DNA of 6,600 nt from Deltaproteobacteria bacterium (GTDB taxonomy: Bacteria > Desulfobacterota > Dissulfuribacteria > Dissulfuribacterales > JALVPX01), in the NCBI GenBank assembly GCA_027061625.1, contig JAMOVF010000129.1:1-6600 (forward strand). The letters run 5' to 3'. Below, one piece after another: positions 1 through 6,017 of the stretch (position 1 is the first letter of the stretch; every line of letters starts with the position of its first letter). A model generated the notes under the pieces. That model made no database searches and was not told the DNA's origin. It saw only the letters and a list, made by a program, of their open reading frames with translations. The translations under genes and the position numbers were made by a program.

Positions 1-1030
1 AGGGCAGACGGGAGCGGAGATGGGTTACAAATTCCATGGTCTTTTTCAGGAACGTGGTGTCAACATCATTGCTGACGCCCCCAAAGCGGTAATAGCAGTA
101 GGTGAGCCTTGAGCCAGTCACCATTTCCAAGAGATCAAGGATTTTTTCCCTGTCAGCAAACCCGTGCAGAAAGGGCGTAAAGCCGCCAAGGTCCAGCAGA
201 AAGGCTCCATACCATAATAGATGGCTTGATATACGGTTTAGTTCAGATGTTATAACCCTTATATGTTCAGCCCTTTCGGGCACCTCAAACCCACAGAGCT
301 GTTCCACTGCCATCACCCATGCGTGGTTGTAATGGAGGGCGGAGAGATAATCCATCCTGGCTGTATAGGGCAGCATCTGGGCATAGGTCATGTTTTCAGC
401 AATCTTTTCTTGCATACGGTGGCCATAGCCAAGTATAGGATCTGCCTCTAAAACATATTCACCATCCATATGAAGGATGATTCTAAGCACGCCGTGGGTA
501 GCGGGATGCTGAGGGCCCAGGTTCAAGACGAAGCCGCTTTTTTCCTCAGAAGAAGGCTCATATTTAAAGGGCTCGCTTTTTCCTATGGGCTGGAGTTTGC
601 CAGGTTTGAAATCCTTTCTGAGGGGATGACCTATTATGTCATCAGGCAGAAGGAGGCGCCGGTTGTCTGGGATGTCATTAAAGGTGATACCAAAAAATTC
701 CGATGTCTCCCTTTCATGCCATAGGGCGCCAGGATATATGTCTGCAATGGAAGGTATTGCTGCATCTTCCCTGTTAAGCAGTATGCTCAACAGGGTTCGT
801 TCAGGCCTTTCATAGTTTCCCAGCAAGTAGATCAATTCCAGCTGATTGTCATCTAGTTGATCAACAGCAGTAATTGCTTCCAGGAATAGCCCTTCAGAGC
901 GTGCCTTGGAAATAACAGATCTCAAATCGTTCTGTTTTAAACGGACAGCACTGTGTATGCCATGCTTTTCCATTGGAAATTGCTCTAGGTTGGGCATACT
1001 GCTAATAAATTTATCAAATCTGCTGTTCAT
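1..1030 (-). CDS. nuoCD: NADH-quinone oxidoreductase subunit C/D fusion, 3'-truncated by the window edge
   Basis: Fusion of the 30-kDa (NuoC) and 49-kDa (NuoD) peripheral subunits of respiratory complex I, which sit at the cytoplasmic face and form much of the quinone-binding pocket. The frame is open from the ATG at 1030 to base 1: 343 codons plus one base. Residues about 20-141 are NuoC, with W104-H-E-R-E-T-S-E-F-F-G-I115 and HPLRKDF (135-141). A linker of about 25 residues leads to NuoD, which opens with GPQHPATHGVLR (172-183). Its second His (H179) and the Tyr of RMDYLS (Y228) match the quinone head-group ligands known in the family. REKILDL and YYRFGGVSND follow. Full-length NuoCD is near 590-600 residues, so roughly 250 are missing here. 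The ATG overlaps the nuoB stop as ATGA, with GGTGGAG (1035-1041) as ribosome site, suggesting translational coupling. The usual HRG of the NuoD loop is HRM (204-206). Identity is very secure; truncation reflects the window, not decay. Confidence 0.96.
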   Translation of the reverse strand, partial: MNSRFDKFISSMPNLEQFPMEKHGIHSAVRLKQNDLRSVISKARSEGLFLEAITAVDQLDDNQLELIYLLGNYERPERTLLSILLNREDAAIPSIADIYPGALWHERETSEFFGITFNDIPDNRRLLLPDDIIGHPLRKDFKPGKLQPIGKSEPFKYEPSSEEKSGFVLNLGPQHPATHGVLRIILHMDGEYVLEADPILGYGHRMQEKIAENMTYAQMLPYTARMDYLSALHYNHAWVMAVEQLCGFEVPERAEHIRVITSELNRISSHLLWYGAFLLDLGGFTPFLHGFADREKILDLLEMVTGSRLTYCYYRFGGVSNDVDTTFLKKTMEFVTHLRSRLP

Positions 1031-1548
1031 TTGACTCCACCCGCTGTTTCAGTTGGTTTTGGAGCAGTTGGGAAAAGCCTTTTGCCTGTAAGTTGCTCCT
1101 GGAGCTTCAAAAATGCCTCAATTAATGCTTCTGGGCGGGGTGGACAACCAGGCACATAGACATCCACTGGTAAAATGGAATCCACACCTTCTACTACTGA
1201 ATAGTTGCAGTCGAGTTTGAAAGGCCCTCCTGAAATGGCGCAATTACCCATGGCAATGACCCATTTGGGAGCAGGCATCTGTTCATACAAGGTAATTACA
1301 GCTTCAGCCATTTTCCTGGTTACAGTGCCTGCTACTATCATTACATCTGCCTGTCTTGGGGTTGCCCTGAACACACCTGCTCCAAAACGGTCCAGGTCAA
1401 ATCTAGGACCTGCTGCTGCCATCATCTCAATGGCACAGCAGGCAAGCCCAAAGGTAAGCGGCCACAATGAATTTGCCCTGGCCAGATTCAGAATGCGTTC
1501 AAGCTTATCAATATGAACTAACGGAGTGACAATGCTTCCTGTTCCCAT
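1027..1548 (-). CDS. nuoB: NADH-quinone oxidoreductase subunit B (N2 cluster subunit)
   Basis: Complex I subunit carrying iron-sulfur cluster N2, the last electron carrier before quinone; peripheral arm, cytoplasmic side. The protein has 173 residues from the ATG at 1548. N2 ligands are all visible: tandem C37-C38 in GLACCAIEMM, C103 in MGNCAISGG and C135 in VPGCPPRPE. Length and motif order are normal for the family. The open frame extends upstream to 1569, but that codon is TTG. The ATG at 1548 has AAGAAAGGT (1557-1565) eight bases upstream and gives the usual short N-terminus before the conserved helix, so it is preferred. The start overlaps the end of nuoA by 31 nt and the stop overlaps the nuoCD start by 4 nt, so the three genes form one tightly packed operon. 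Nothing suggests inactivation. Confidence 0.96.
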   Translation of the reverse strand: MGTGSIVTPLVHIDKLERILNLARANSLWPLTFGLACCAIEMMAAAGPRFDLDRFGAGVFRATPRQADVMIVAGTVTRKMAEAVITLYEQMPAPKWVIAMGNCAISGGPFKLDCNYSVVEGVDSILPVDVYVPGCPPRPEALIEAFLKLQEQLTGKRLFPTAPKPTETAGGVK

Positions 1549-1955
1549 TTGAGCACACCTTTCTTCCAAGCGTAAACAACAGCCAAAAAGAGCACTGCTA
1601 CAAAAAACAACATCTCCAAAAAGCCGGTCAGGCCAACGCCTTGGCGGTAAATCCTTACTATTGGCAGCAAGTACAATACATCCACCTCAAAAACGATGAA
1701 CAGCAGGGCATAGAGGTAATAGAAGACACCAAAGCGAGCATCCCTGGCCCTGCCATAGGTCTCCATGCCGCATTCATAAATTGCGCCCAATTTGGGGCTG
1801 GTTTCCCGGGGCGATATGAGCATTGCAAGAACAAGGGGTATTACTGCAAACAATGTCCCCATGGTGAGCAAAGCAGCCATCATGAAACCATCTGCAACAA
1901 TACTTGGATCTACTCCAGGGCCTGCTGAAACAGCTGCTATAGTTCCATGCTCCAT
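1518..1955 (-). CDS. nuoA: NADH-quinone oxidoreductase subunit A (membrane subunit)
   Basis: Small membrane subunit of complex I (ND3 homologue) whose first loop contacts the quinone cavity. The protein has 145 residues, normal for bacterial NuoA, with three predicted membrane helices at about 24-47, 78-98 and 112-130. The loop has SPKLGAIYECGMETYGRARD (53-72), where C62 corresponds to the conserved loop cysteine of ND3. Helix 2 carries RFGVFYYLYALLFIVFEVDV. The acidic pair of that helix is usually Asp-X-Glu (FDVE) but here is Glu90-X-Asp92 (FEVD), keeping both charges in swapped order. The open frame starts with TTG at 1979, but the ATG at 1955 is preceded at 7 nt by AGGAGAGG (1963-1970), a strong ribosome site. 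It is the first gene of the operon, and its 3' end overlaps nuoB by 31 nt. Confidence 0.95.
   Translation of the reverse strand: MEHGTIAAVSAGPGVDPSIVADGFMMAALLTMGTLFAVIPLVLAMLISPRETSPKLGAIYECGMETYGRARDARFGVFYYLYALLFIVFEVDVLYLLPIVRIYRQGVGLTGFLEMLFFVAVLFLAVVYAWKKGVLKWEQEALSLR
1557..1565 (-). promoter_or_regulatory. Ribosome binding site of nuoB, inside the nuoA coding region
   Basis: AAGAAAGGT on the minus strand, 8 nt before the ATG at 1548. It selects this start over the in-frame TTG at 1569. Because it lies inside nuoA, ribosomes finishing nuoA probably influence nuoB initiation. Confidence 0.75.
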
Positions 1956-1962
1956 GAAAAAA

Positions 1963-1970
1963 CCTCTCCT
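1963..1970 (-). promoter_or_regulatory. Ribosome binding site of nuoA
   Basis: AGGAGAGG on the minus strand, 7 nt before the ATG at 1955. It decides the nuoA start against an in-frame TTG at 1979, which lies upstream of this site. Confidence 0.85.
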
Positions 1971-2013
1971 TTGCTGCAATTTTCAAATAAAAAGATTATT
2001 GCAGCCCTTAAAG

Positions 2014-2031
2014 TTGTGAAAAATGTGACAA
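2014..2031. promoter_or_regulatory. Candidate CRP/FNR-family (HcpR-like) operator upstream of nuoA
   Basis: TTGTGAAAAATGTGACAA, an 18-bp near-palindrome of the form TTGTGA-N6-TGACAA with one broken pair per arm. The CRP-type consensus has TGTGA-N6-TCACA, and the HcpR motif reported for sulfate reducers is TTGTGA-N6-TCACAA; the sequence here departs from the latter at one base. The centre lies about 67 bp before the nuoA ATG. Relative to an AATAAT hexamer at 1995-2000 used as -10, the box would overlap the -35 position. That fits either class II activation or repression. The regulator gene is not in the window. Confidence 0.45.
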
Positions 2032-2102
2032 TAACTGGCTTTTTTTTGTGTTGATGATCAATAAAAAAAGAAAAACCGAGAATTTTTCTTCAAGAGGTGA
2101 GA

Positions 2103-2119
2103 AGCATAGTTAATATGCT
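2103..2119. repeat. Short inverted repeat, possible operator
   Basis: AGCATA, five bases (GTTAA), then TATGCT: a perfect 6-bp dyad within an AT-rich spacer, overlapping the -10 zone of the TTGACA promoter candidate. Its position suits a repressor site, but a 6-bp dyad in AT-rich DNA can also occur by chance. Confidence 0.35.
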
Positions 2120-2135
2120 ATCTTTTTGTTGTCAA
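2107..2135 (-). promoter_or_regulatory. Possible sigma-70-type promoter for the nuo operon
   Basis: A perfect TTGACA (2130-2135, minus strand) is followed after 16-17 bp by a poor -10 (TTAACT or TAACTA around 2107-2113). The better TATTAA lies too close, at 14 bp. The -10 area is embedded in the dyad AGCATA-N5-TATGCT. A start here would leave a leader of about 145 nt before nuoA. The -35 is convincing but the -10 is not, so this may need an activator or may not be the real promoter. Confidence 0.35.
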
Positions 2136-2273
2136 GTAGAAAGTTTTTTTATTTCTAAAATTGGAATGAAAATTTTTTCACTATCTCGGTAGGTTGTGAA
2201 TTTTATCGCCAAATATAAGAGGTGTCTAAATTATATTTTGTCATTTCACTGCTAAGTTAAATTAGTTGAATTT

Positions 2274-2305
2274 TATAAAAAAGGCCTCCGAAAGGAGGCC
2301 TTTAA
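2274..2305 (-). terminator. Intrinsic terminator of the multihaem cytochrome gene
   Basis: A perfect 10-bp stem with arms at 2280-2289 and 2294-2303 and a 4-base loop. On the minus strand it reads AAAGGCCTCC, loop TTTC, GGAGGCCTTT, followed by a run of T (TTTTTTAT overlapping the stem end). It lies 27 bp after the cytochrome stop codon and separates this module from nuo. On the plus strand the loop is GAAA and the T run is only three, so termination is mainly for the minus strand. Confidence 0.92.
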
Positions 2306-2330
2306 TTGTTGAAGTAATTGTTTGTTTTTC

Positions 2331-4721
2331 CTATTTCTTGCCTTGTATTTTTTCAGGCGGGATTCCCTCTGCAGGCTTAATGCCTTTTTCTCCAAGTATC
2401 TTGATCATGCGTTTCATCATCTCAAGATGCTGTTTTGGATCAAGGGTGCCTTCTGTTGAGATCTTTTTCCAAAGCTCAGCCTGGCTCATGCCTTGATGGC
2501 ATCCCATGCAAGTGCCTGTACGCAGAATTGAATCCAGCTCTTTTTTGTTGAAAGCCCGGCTCATGGGCCAGTGGGTGCCCACTGTAGCTATTTGTGTACC
2601 GTCGCGCCTAACGATTTGCGACCAGTCGAAATTGAGCTTTGGAATGCCTTTTATCTGTACTTGGTATTTCTTTGGAATTACTTTGCCTGTCTTGGCATCT
2701 ATAAGGTCTTCAACAATGTCTTCATTATACTTTCCAAAAACACCGCCTCCCAGGCCCAAACCAACCGTTTTGGGGTTTGCATGACAGGATTCACATGTTC
2801 TAGCTTTCCTTTGAGCTGTATGAGGCTGGACCGGGGCCATATCAATGGCCAGCGGCACATGTTCCTGACCAAGGGATTTTGCTTCATCGTCAGCCAGGGG
2901 AATTTCATTATTTACCAGGACATCGCCTTCTGGACCTATAACTGTATAAGTAACTTGGCAGCCAGGCATGAGTGGAGTGATGCGGCCTTCTCCATTGATA
3001 CCCAGGATTGGATCTTCCCAGCGCAGGTATGAACGCAGTTCGTTGATCTTTCCTGGGGATTTGATTCCAGGTTTTTTCAATGGGGCATCTGCTGTAAGGC
3101 CGTTTGGCATACGGGTATTGCCTGATGCAACCCAATCTGTGCCTGTAACCATCTTGCCATCTTTTTTCGTGTAGCTGACTTTGACATGGCAGCCATAGCA
3201 CTGTGGAATCCATGCAGCATGGCAGGAATAGCATTCCATCCTTTCCATGTGCTTAGATACAGAAACCATAGCCACTTCAGCAGAAGGATCTTTCCACTTC
3301 TTTTCCTGGCGCAGGTTTTTGATTACTGGAACTTGGAAGTCATTGCCTGTGGCAGAATGGACTATAACATTGTTCCCTCTCTTAACTACATTGCCCAAGG
3401 GGTTGCCGCGGGAACTCAAGATGAATCCATCCTCGGGGTCATATTTGTAACCAAATTGATCCTCTGGCGGAATCCTTTTTTGTGCTAAGCCGCGCGGGGT
3501 TTTGCTCAACTGTTTACCTGCTTCATCACCATATCCCACAGGGAGCTCCCAAGGATATTTATCTGGTGTGCCGTGGCAATCTGTACATTCAATTTCTACC
3601 TGTCCAAGCGTGGTGCCATGGATGTTGCCATCTCCATGCATCTCTATGCTTGTGTGGCAGTCCTGGCACAGCAGCCCGCCTTTTGGATTTTCCTTGCGGC
3701 TTTCATATTGGTGATGGAGATCGTCTGAAATAAATAGGTAGCGTTTTGTGTGCAGTTTGGGCTGTTTTTCGCCCTTGGCATTCCAAGGGGAGCCGTAAGG
3801 AAATTCCATAAGGCCTTGGAAGGAGACACCAATCCTTTTTCCCCTGTTGTGGCAGGAATTGCAGGACTCCACTGGTATGCCGCCAGTTCTTCTGGTGCCG
3901 GCTATCCTGTGCTTCAGCATATGTCCCGGCTCATCTTTTTTTATAGATGGATCATTTCCTTCATAATAGCCATCATTACTGTATAGAATGTGGCAGGCAC
4001 CGCATCCCATTCCGCGGTAATCGCCGCGCTTTTCGCGCCCCCTAACACCTATATGACACCTCTGGCAGTCGTGGCGCTGATAAGTAATGGCAGCGAGTTT
4101 GGGATCCTGCTTTACCTGATCTACTGTTACTTGAGGCAGCATTTTAAGGCTTTCAGGATATAAGTAAGGATAGAGGCTGATCTGTTCCTTCATATATTCT
4201 TTGTACACATCAGTGCCTACTAAAGGTTTCAGCCCATCTATATCTTTAAGGTCATAGTTGCCATATGGCACTTTGTAATATTTGACCTCTTCAAAACCCC
4301 AGGAGTGCAAATTTCCTGAAATTTTCCCTGCTTCGCTGTTCATTAGCGACAGCTTGGCCCTGTAAACATAGCCTACATGGCATACGCCGCATGTATTTTC
4401 TGCAATCCAAATTGAGGCAGGGTCTGGATAGTAATTTTTTGGCCCAGGTGCCAATTTAAGTGTTGCTGGAATACCTTTGTGGGCCAAATCCTTGTTTTTT
4501 GTCTCTTTGGGATTGCCTCCGTGGCACATTACACATCCATCAGGATCACCATGCATAGTGCCGTTGTTGATCAAGGCCTTGGTCATTTCACTGTTTGGAG
4601 GCATTATGCTTTCTATGCCTCCGTGACACCCTTTAGTGGTACAGCCGCCCCCTCCGTAGGCCAGGCCGCTTAAGCAGAAAGACCATAAGAGCACCAAGCC
4701 GATTGTCCCTTTCTTTAACAT
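2331..4721 (-). CDS. Secreted 12-haem c-type cytochrome associated with an Fe-S/NrfD pair
   Basis: 796-residue periplasmic electron carrier. A Sec signal peptide (MLKK, hydrophobic stretch about 6-20, likely cleavage after the AYG at 21-23) exports it; no later membrane helix is seen. Twelve haem-attachment sites begin at C27 (CX4CH), C63, C111, C219, C240, C287, C352, C379, C497, C508, C643 and C738 (the rest CXXCH). Seventeen further histidines (such as H57, H81, H139, H217, H267, H271, H324, H336, H362) are enough for bis-His ligation of all haems. Layout: eight haems in 27-383, a haem-free segment 384-496, a close pair (497-512), a second haem-free segment 513-642 with a lone C588, then two isolated haems. 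The start at 4721 is chosen over an ATG at 4772 because AAAGGAGGT lies 6 nt upstream and the signal peptide then begins properly. I do not recognise a named family; its job is inferred as haem partner of the upstream NrfD/Fe-S proteins. An enzymatic role is possible but unsupported. Confidence 0.9.
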   Translation of the reverse strand: MLKKGTIGLVLLWSFCLSGLAYGGGGCTTKGCHGGIESIMPPNSEMTKALINNGTMHGDPDGCVMCHGGNPKETKNKDLAHKGIPATLKLAPGPKNYYPDPASIWIAENTCGVCHVGYVYRAKLSLMNSEAGKISGNLHSWGFEEVKYYKVPYGNYDLKDIDGLKPLVGTDVYKEYMKEQISLYPYLYPESLKMLPQVTVDQVKQDPKLAAITYQRHDCQRCHIGVRGREKRGDYRGMGCGACHILYSNDGYYEGNDPSIKKDEPGHMLKHRIAGTRRTGGIPVESCNSCHNRGKRIGVSFQGLMEFPYGSPWNAKGEKQPKLHTKRYLFISDDLHHQYESRKENPKGGLLCQDCHTSIEMHGDGNIHGTTLGQVEIECTDCHGTPDKYPWELPVGYGDEAGKQLSKTPRGLAQKRIPPEDQFGYKYDPEDGFILSSRGNPLGNVVKRGNNVIVHSATGNDFQVPVIKNLRQEKKWKDPSAEVAMVSVSKHMERMECYSCHAAWIPQCYGCHVKVSYTKKDGKMVTGTDWVASGNTRMPNGLTADAPLKKPGIKSPGKINELRSYLRWEDPILGINGEGRITPLMPGCQVTYTVIGPEGDVLVNNEIPLADDEAKSLGQEHVPLAIDMAPVQPHTAQRKARTCESCHANPKTVGLGLGGGVFGKYNEDIVEDLIDAKTGKVIPKKYQVQIKGIPKLNFDWSQIVRRDGTQIATVGTHWPMSRAFNKKELDSILRTGTCMGCHQGMSQAELWKKISTEGTLDPKQHLEMMKRMIKILGEKGIKPAEGIPPEKIQGKK

Positions 4722-4833
4722 TAATTTACCTCCTTTAAGCCTTTTAAGTTTACGCCTATCACACTTTGCCATCTTTTATATTTTATCCCTTTTCAATAAA
4801 AGGCATCTCTAAAAAAGGTGTTTATGATTTGGC
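4722..4833 (-). other. 112-bp gap between the NrfD-type gene and the cytochrome gene
   Basis: No gene is supported here. It contains the strong cytochrome ribosome site and a small AT-rich hairpin (CCTTTT-N4-AAAAGG, 4788-4803) without a T run, so it is not a terminator. A weak internal promoter cannot be excluded: AT-rich TATAAA-like words occur at about 4776-4786 but have no matching -35. The gap is long compared with the 11 nt between the two upstream genes and may allow separate or boosted expression of the cytochrome. Confidence 0.4.
4728..4736 (-). promoter_or_regulatory. Ribosome binding site of the 12-haem cytochrome
   Basis: AAAGGAGGT on the minus strand, near-perfect anti-Shine-Dalgarno match, 6 nt before the ATG at 4721. 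It places the start 17 codons downstream of the longest open frame, removing a charged extension that would precede the signal peptide. Confidence 0.9.
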
Positions 4834-6006
4834 TCACTTATCCTCTTCTCTAATTATTGGCAGGGCTGTTTTTACAAGTATGGTATATATCAATAACCCT
4901 GCTGACCAAATCCCAATAACAATAAAGAGTTCATTAAGGCTTGGCCTGTATTGCACAAAATCTCCAAGCGGAGAAGGTATAAACCCAGGCAAAACAAAGC
5001 CTAGTCCCTTTTCTATCCAGATTCCTACCACTGTCATTATACAGGCGGCTATGAGCAACTGATTTCGTTTATGAAGCGGAGAGAGGAAGATCACAGCCGA
5101 TGCTGCCATGAAAAGCAGGGAGGCGCGAATCCAGGGTGCTAGGATACTTTTTCCTTTAAGACCCAATAAAAATGCAAGATGAATGGAGTGTTCTGTTTGA
5201 AGGTAAAGCTCAGAAAAAACTTCGGAAACAATCAAGAGCAGGTTAATGAGCAGGCTGACTGTCACTATAAGGCGTATTCTGCGGATGGCCTGTTCTGAGA
5301 TATTCAGGGCGCCGTTTGATTCCAGGAGTTTGAAGACAAGGATCATAAAGGCTGGGCCGGCAGCAAAGGCAGAGGCTAGAAATCTTGGAGCTATCAAGCC
5401 TGAATGCCAAAATGGCCGGGCGCCAAGGCCCTGAAACAAAAATGCGGTAACTGTATGGATGCTGGGGGCCCAGGCAATGGAGAGAAAGACAATGGGCAGG
5501 TAAAGTGCCGGTTTAGGTGTTTCACCGCGCCGTTTTTTATAGAGTAAATAAAAGGCGGCAAAAAGATTGAGCACCAAATAGCCATTCAGCACCAGCACAT
5601 CCCAGGTGAGCATTGAGTCTGGCCAGTTGAAAATGCCTAACCCAGGCACAAGGTGCCACAAGCGGTCAGGTCTTCCCAGGTCAACAGTAATAAAGAGCAG
5701 GCACATGATAAGGGCTGATATGGCGAAAAGTTCTGCAAAGATAACTATTTTGTGAATCTCTTTATCTTTAAATATGTAGGCAGGAATAACCAGCATAACC
5801 GCTGCTGCTGCCATGCCAACTAAAAATGCAAAATTGGCAATATAGAGCCCCCATGAAACTTCATCTCCCATGCCTGTGGTCACCAGTCCAAAAGCGAGCT
5901 GGCGGGCATATGCAAAAAGCCCTGTAAGGCTCAATCCCAACAATAGGGAAAACCAGATGATATAGGCCTTATTACCATGCAGTATTGATTTTATTTTGCT
6001 TCCCAT
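4834..6006 (-). CDS. NrfD-family integral membrane subunit, HmcC/DsrP-like
   Basis: Polytopic quinone-interacting membrane subunit that partners four-cluster Fe-S proteins in Hmc, Dsr, Qrc and related complexes. The protein has 390 residues, the usual HmcC/DsrP length, with about ten predicted helices (roughly 15-33, 53-78, 87-108, 133-156, 168-192, 205-228, 244-264, 290-310, 316-338, 357-379). Stretches I recognise from that branch are MGDEVSWGLYIANFAFLVG (46-64), VDLGRPDRLWHL (108-119), SMLTWDVLVLNGYL (131-144), SIHTVTAFLFQG (182-193) and APRFLASAFA (206-215). The ATG at 6006 follows the stop of the Fe-S gene by 11 nt, with a modest AAGAG ribosome site. The family carries no cofactor of its own in most complexes; it exchanges electrons with quinone through the adjacent Fe-S subunit. 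No dsrMKJ or hmcDEF partner is visible, so assignment to a named complex is not justified. Confidence 0.92.
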   Translation of the reverse strand: MGSKIKSILHGNKAYIIWFSLLLGLSLTGLFAYARQLAFGLVTTGMGDEVSWGLYIANFAFLVGMAAAAVMLVIPAYIFKDKEIHKIVIFAELFAISALIMCLLFITVDLGRPDRLWHLVPGLGIFNWPDSMLTWDVLVLNGYLVLNLFAAFYLLYKKRRGETPKPALYLPIVFLSIAWAPSIHTVTAFLFQGLGARPFWHSGLIAPRFLASAFAAGPAFMILVFKLLESNGALNISEQAIRRIRLIVTVSLLINLLLIVSEVFSELYLQTEHSIHLAFLLGLKGKSILAPWIRASLLFMAASAVIFLSPLHKRNQLLIAACIMTVVGIWIEKGLGFVLPGFIPSPLGDFVQYRPSLNELFIVIGIWSAGLLIYTILVKTALPIIREEDK

Positions 6007-6017
6007 AATTTCTACTC

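Larger units (their letters stand above)
1956..2330. other. AT-rich intergenic control region between the cytochrome module and the nuo operon
   Basis: 375 bp without a convincing gene on either strand. It is much richer in A and T than the flanking coding sequence. Read in the direction of transcription it holds the terminator of the cytochrome gene (2274-2305), a TATAAT hexamer on the minus strand at 2230-2235 without a good -35 partner, a TTGACA box (2130-2135), a 6-5-6 dyad (2103-2119), a CRP/FNR-type near-palindrome (2014-2031), an AATAAT hexamer (1995-2000) and the nuoA ribosome site. This arrangement fits an independent, regulated promoter region for nuo, but no transcription start can be fixed from sequence alone. 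Confidence 0.7.

Noticed and set aside
470..724. Plus-strand open frame of 84 codons, with others at 102-451
   Set aside because: This stretch is continuous NuoCD coding sequence on the minus strand with family motifs throughout; the plus-strand frames are shadows.
1027..1569. nuoB starting at 1569
   Set aside because: The codon there is TTG and the good ribosome site lies downstream of it, in front of the ATG at 1548.
2051..2061. Palindrome TTGATGATCAA, resembling an FNR box
   Set aside because: FNR half-sites TTGAT and ATCAA are separated by four bases; here only one base lies between them, so it does not fit the known site.
2177..2200. Inverted repeat TTCAC-N14-GTGAA
   Set aside because: The arms are only five bases with a long spacer in AT-rich DNA; it does not match a known operator spacing and is likely chance.
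2230..2235. TATAAT hexamer on the minus strand
   Set aside because: No acceptable -35 lies 16-19 bp upstream and the region is generally AT-rich, so a promoter cannot be claimed.
2571..3032. Plus-strand open frame of 153 codons opposite the cytochrome gene
   Set aside because: It lies wholly antisense to the well-supported 12-haem cytochrome, has no recognisable motif or ribosome site, and is what an open antisense frame looks like in such a gene.
2331..4721. Assigning the cytochrome to HmcA, QrcA or the octahaem tetrathionate reductase family
   Set aside because: The haem number and spacing differ from what I know of these proteins, and no diagnostic motif supports any of them.
2331..4772. 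Cytochrome starting at the ATG at 4772
   Set aside because: It would add 17 charged residues before the signal peptide, while the near-perfect AAAGGAGGT sits just before the ATG at 4721.
4788..4803. Hairpin CCTTTT-N4-AAAAGG between the NrfD and cytochrome genes
   Set aside because: The stem is mostly A-T and no T run follows on the minus strand, so it is not an intrinsic terminator.
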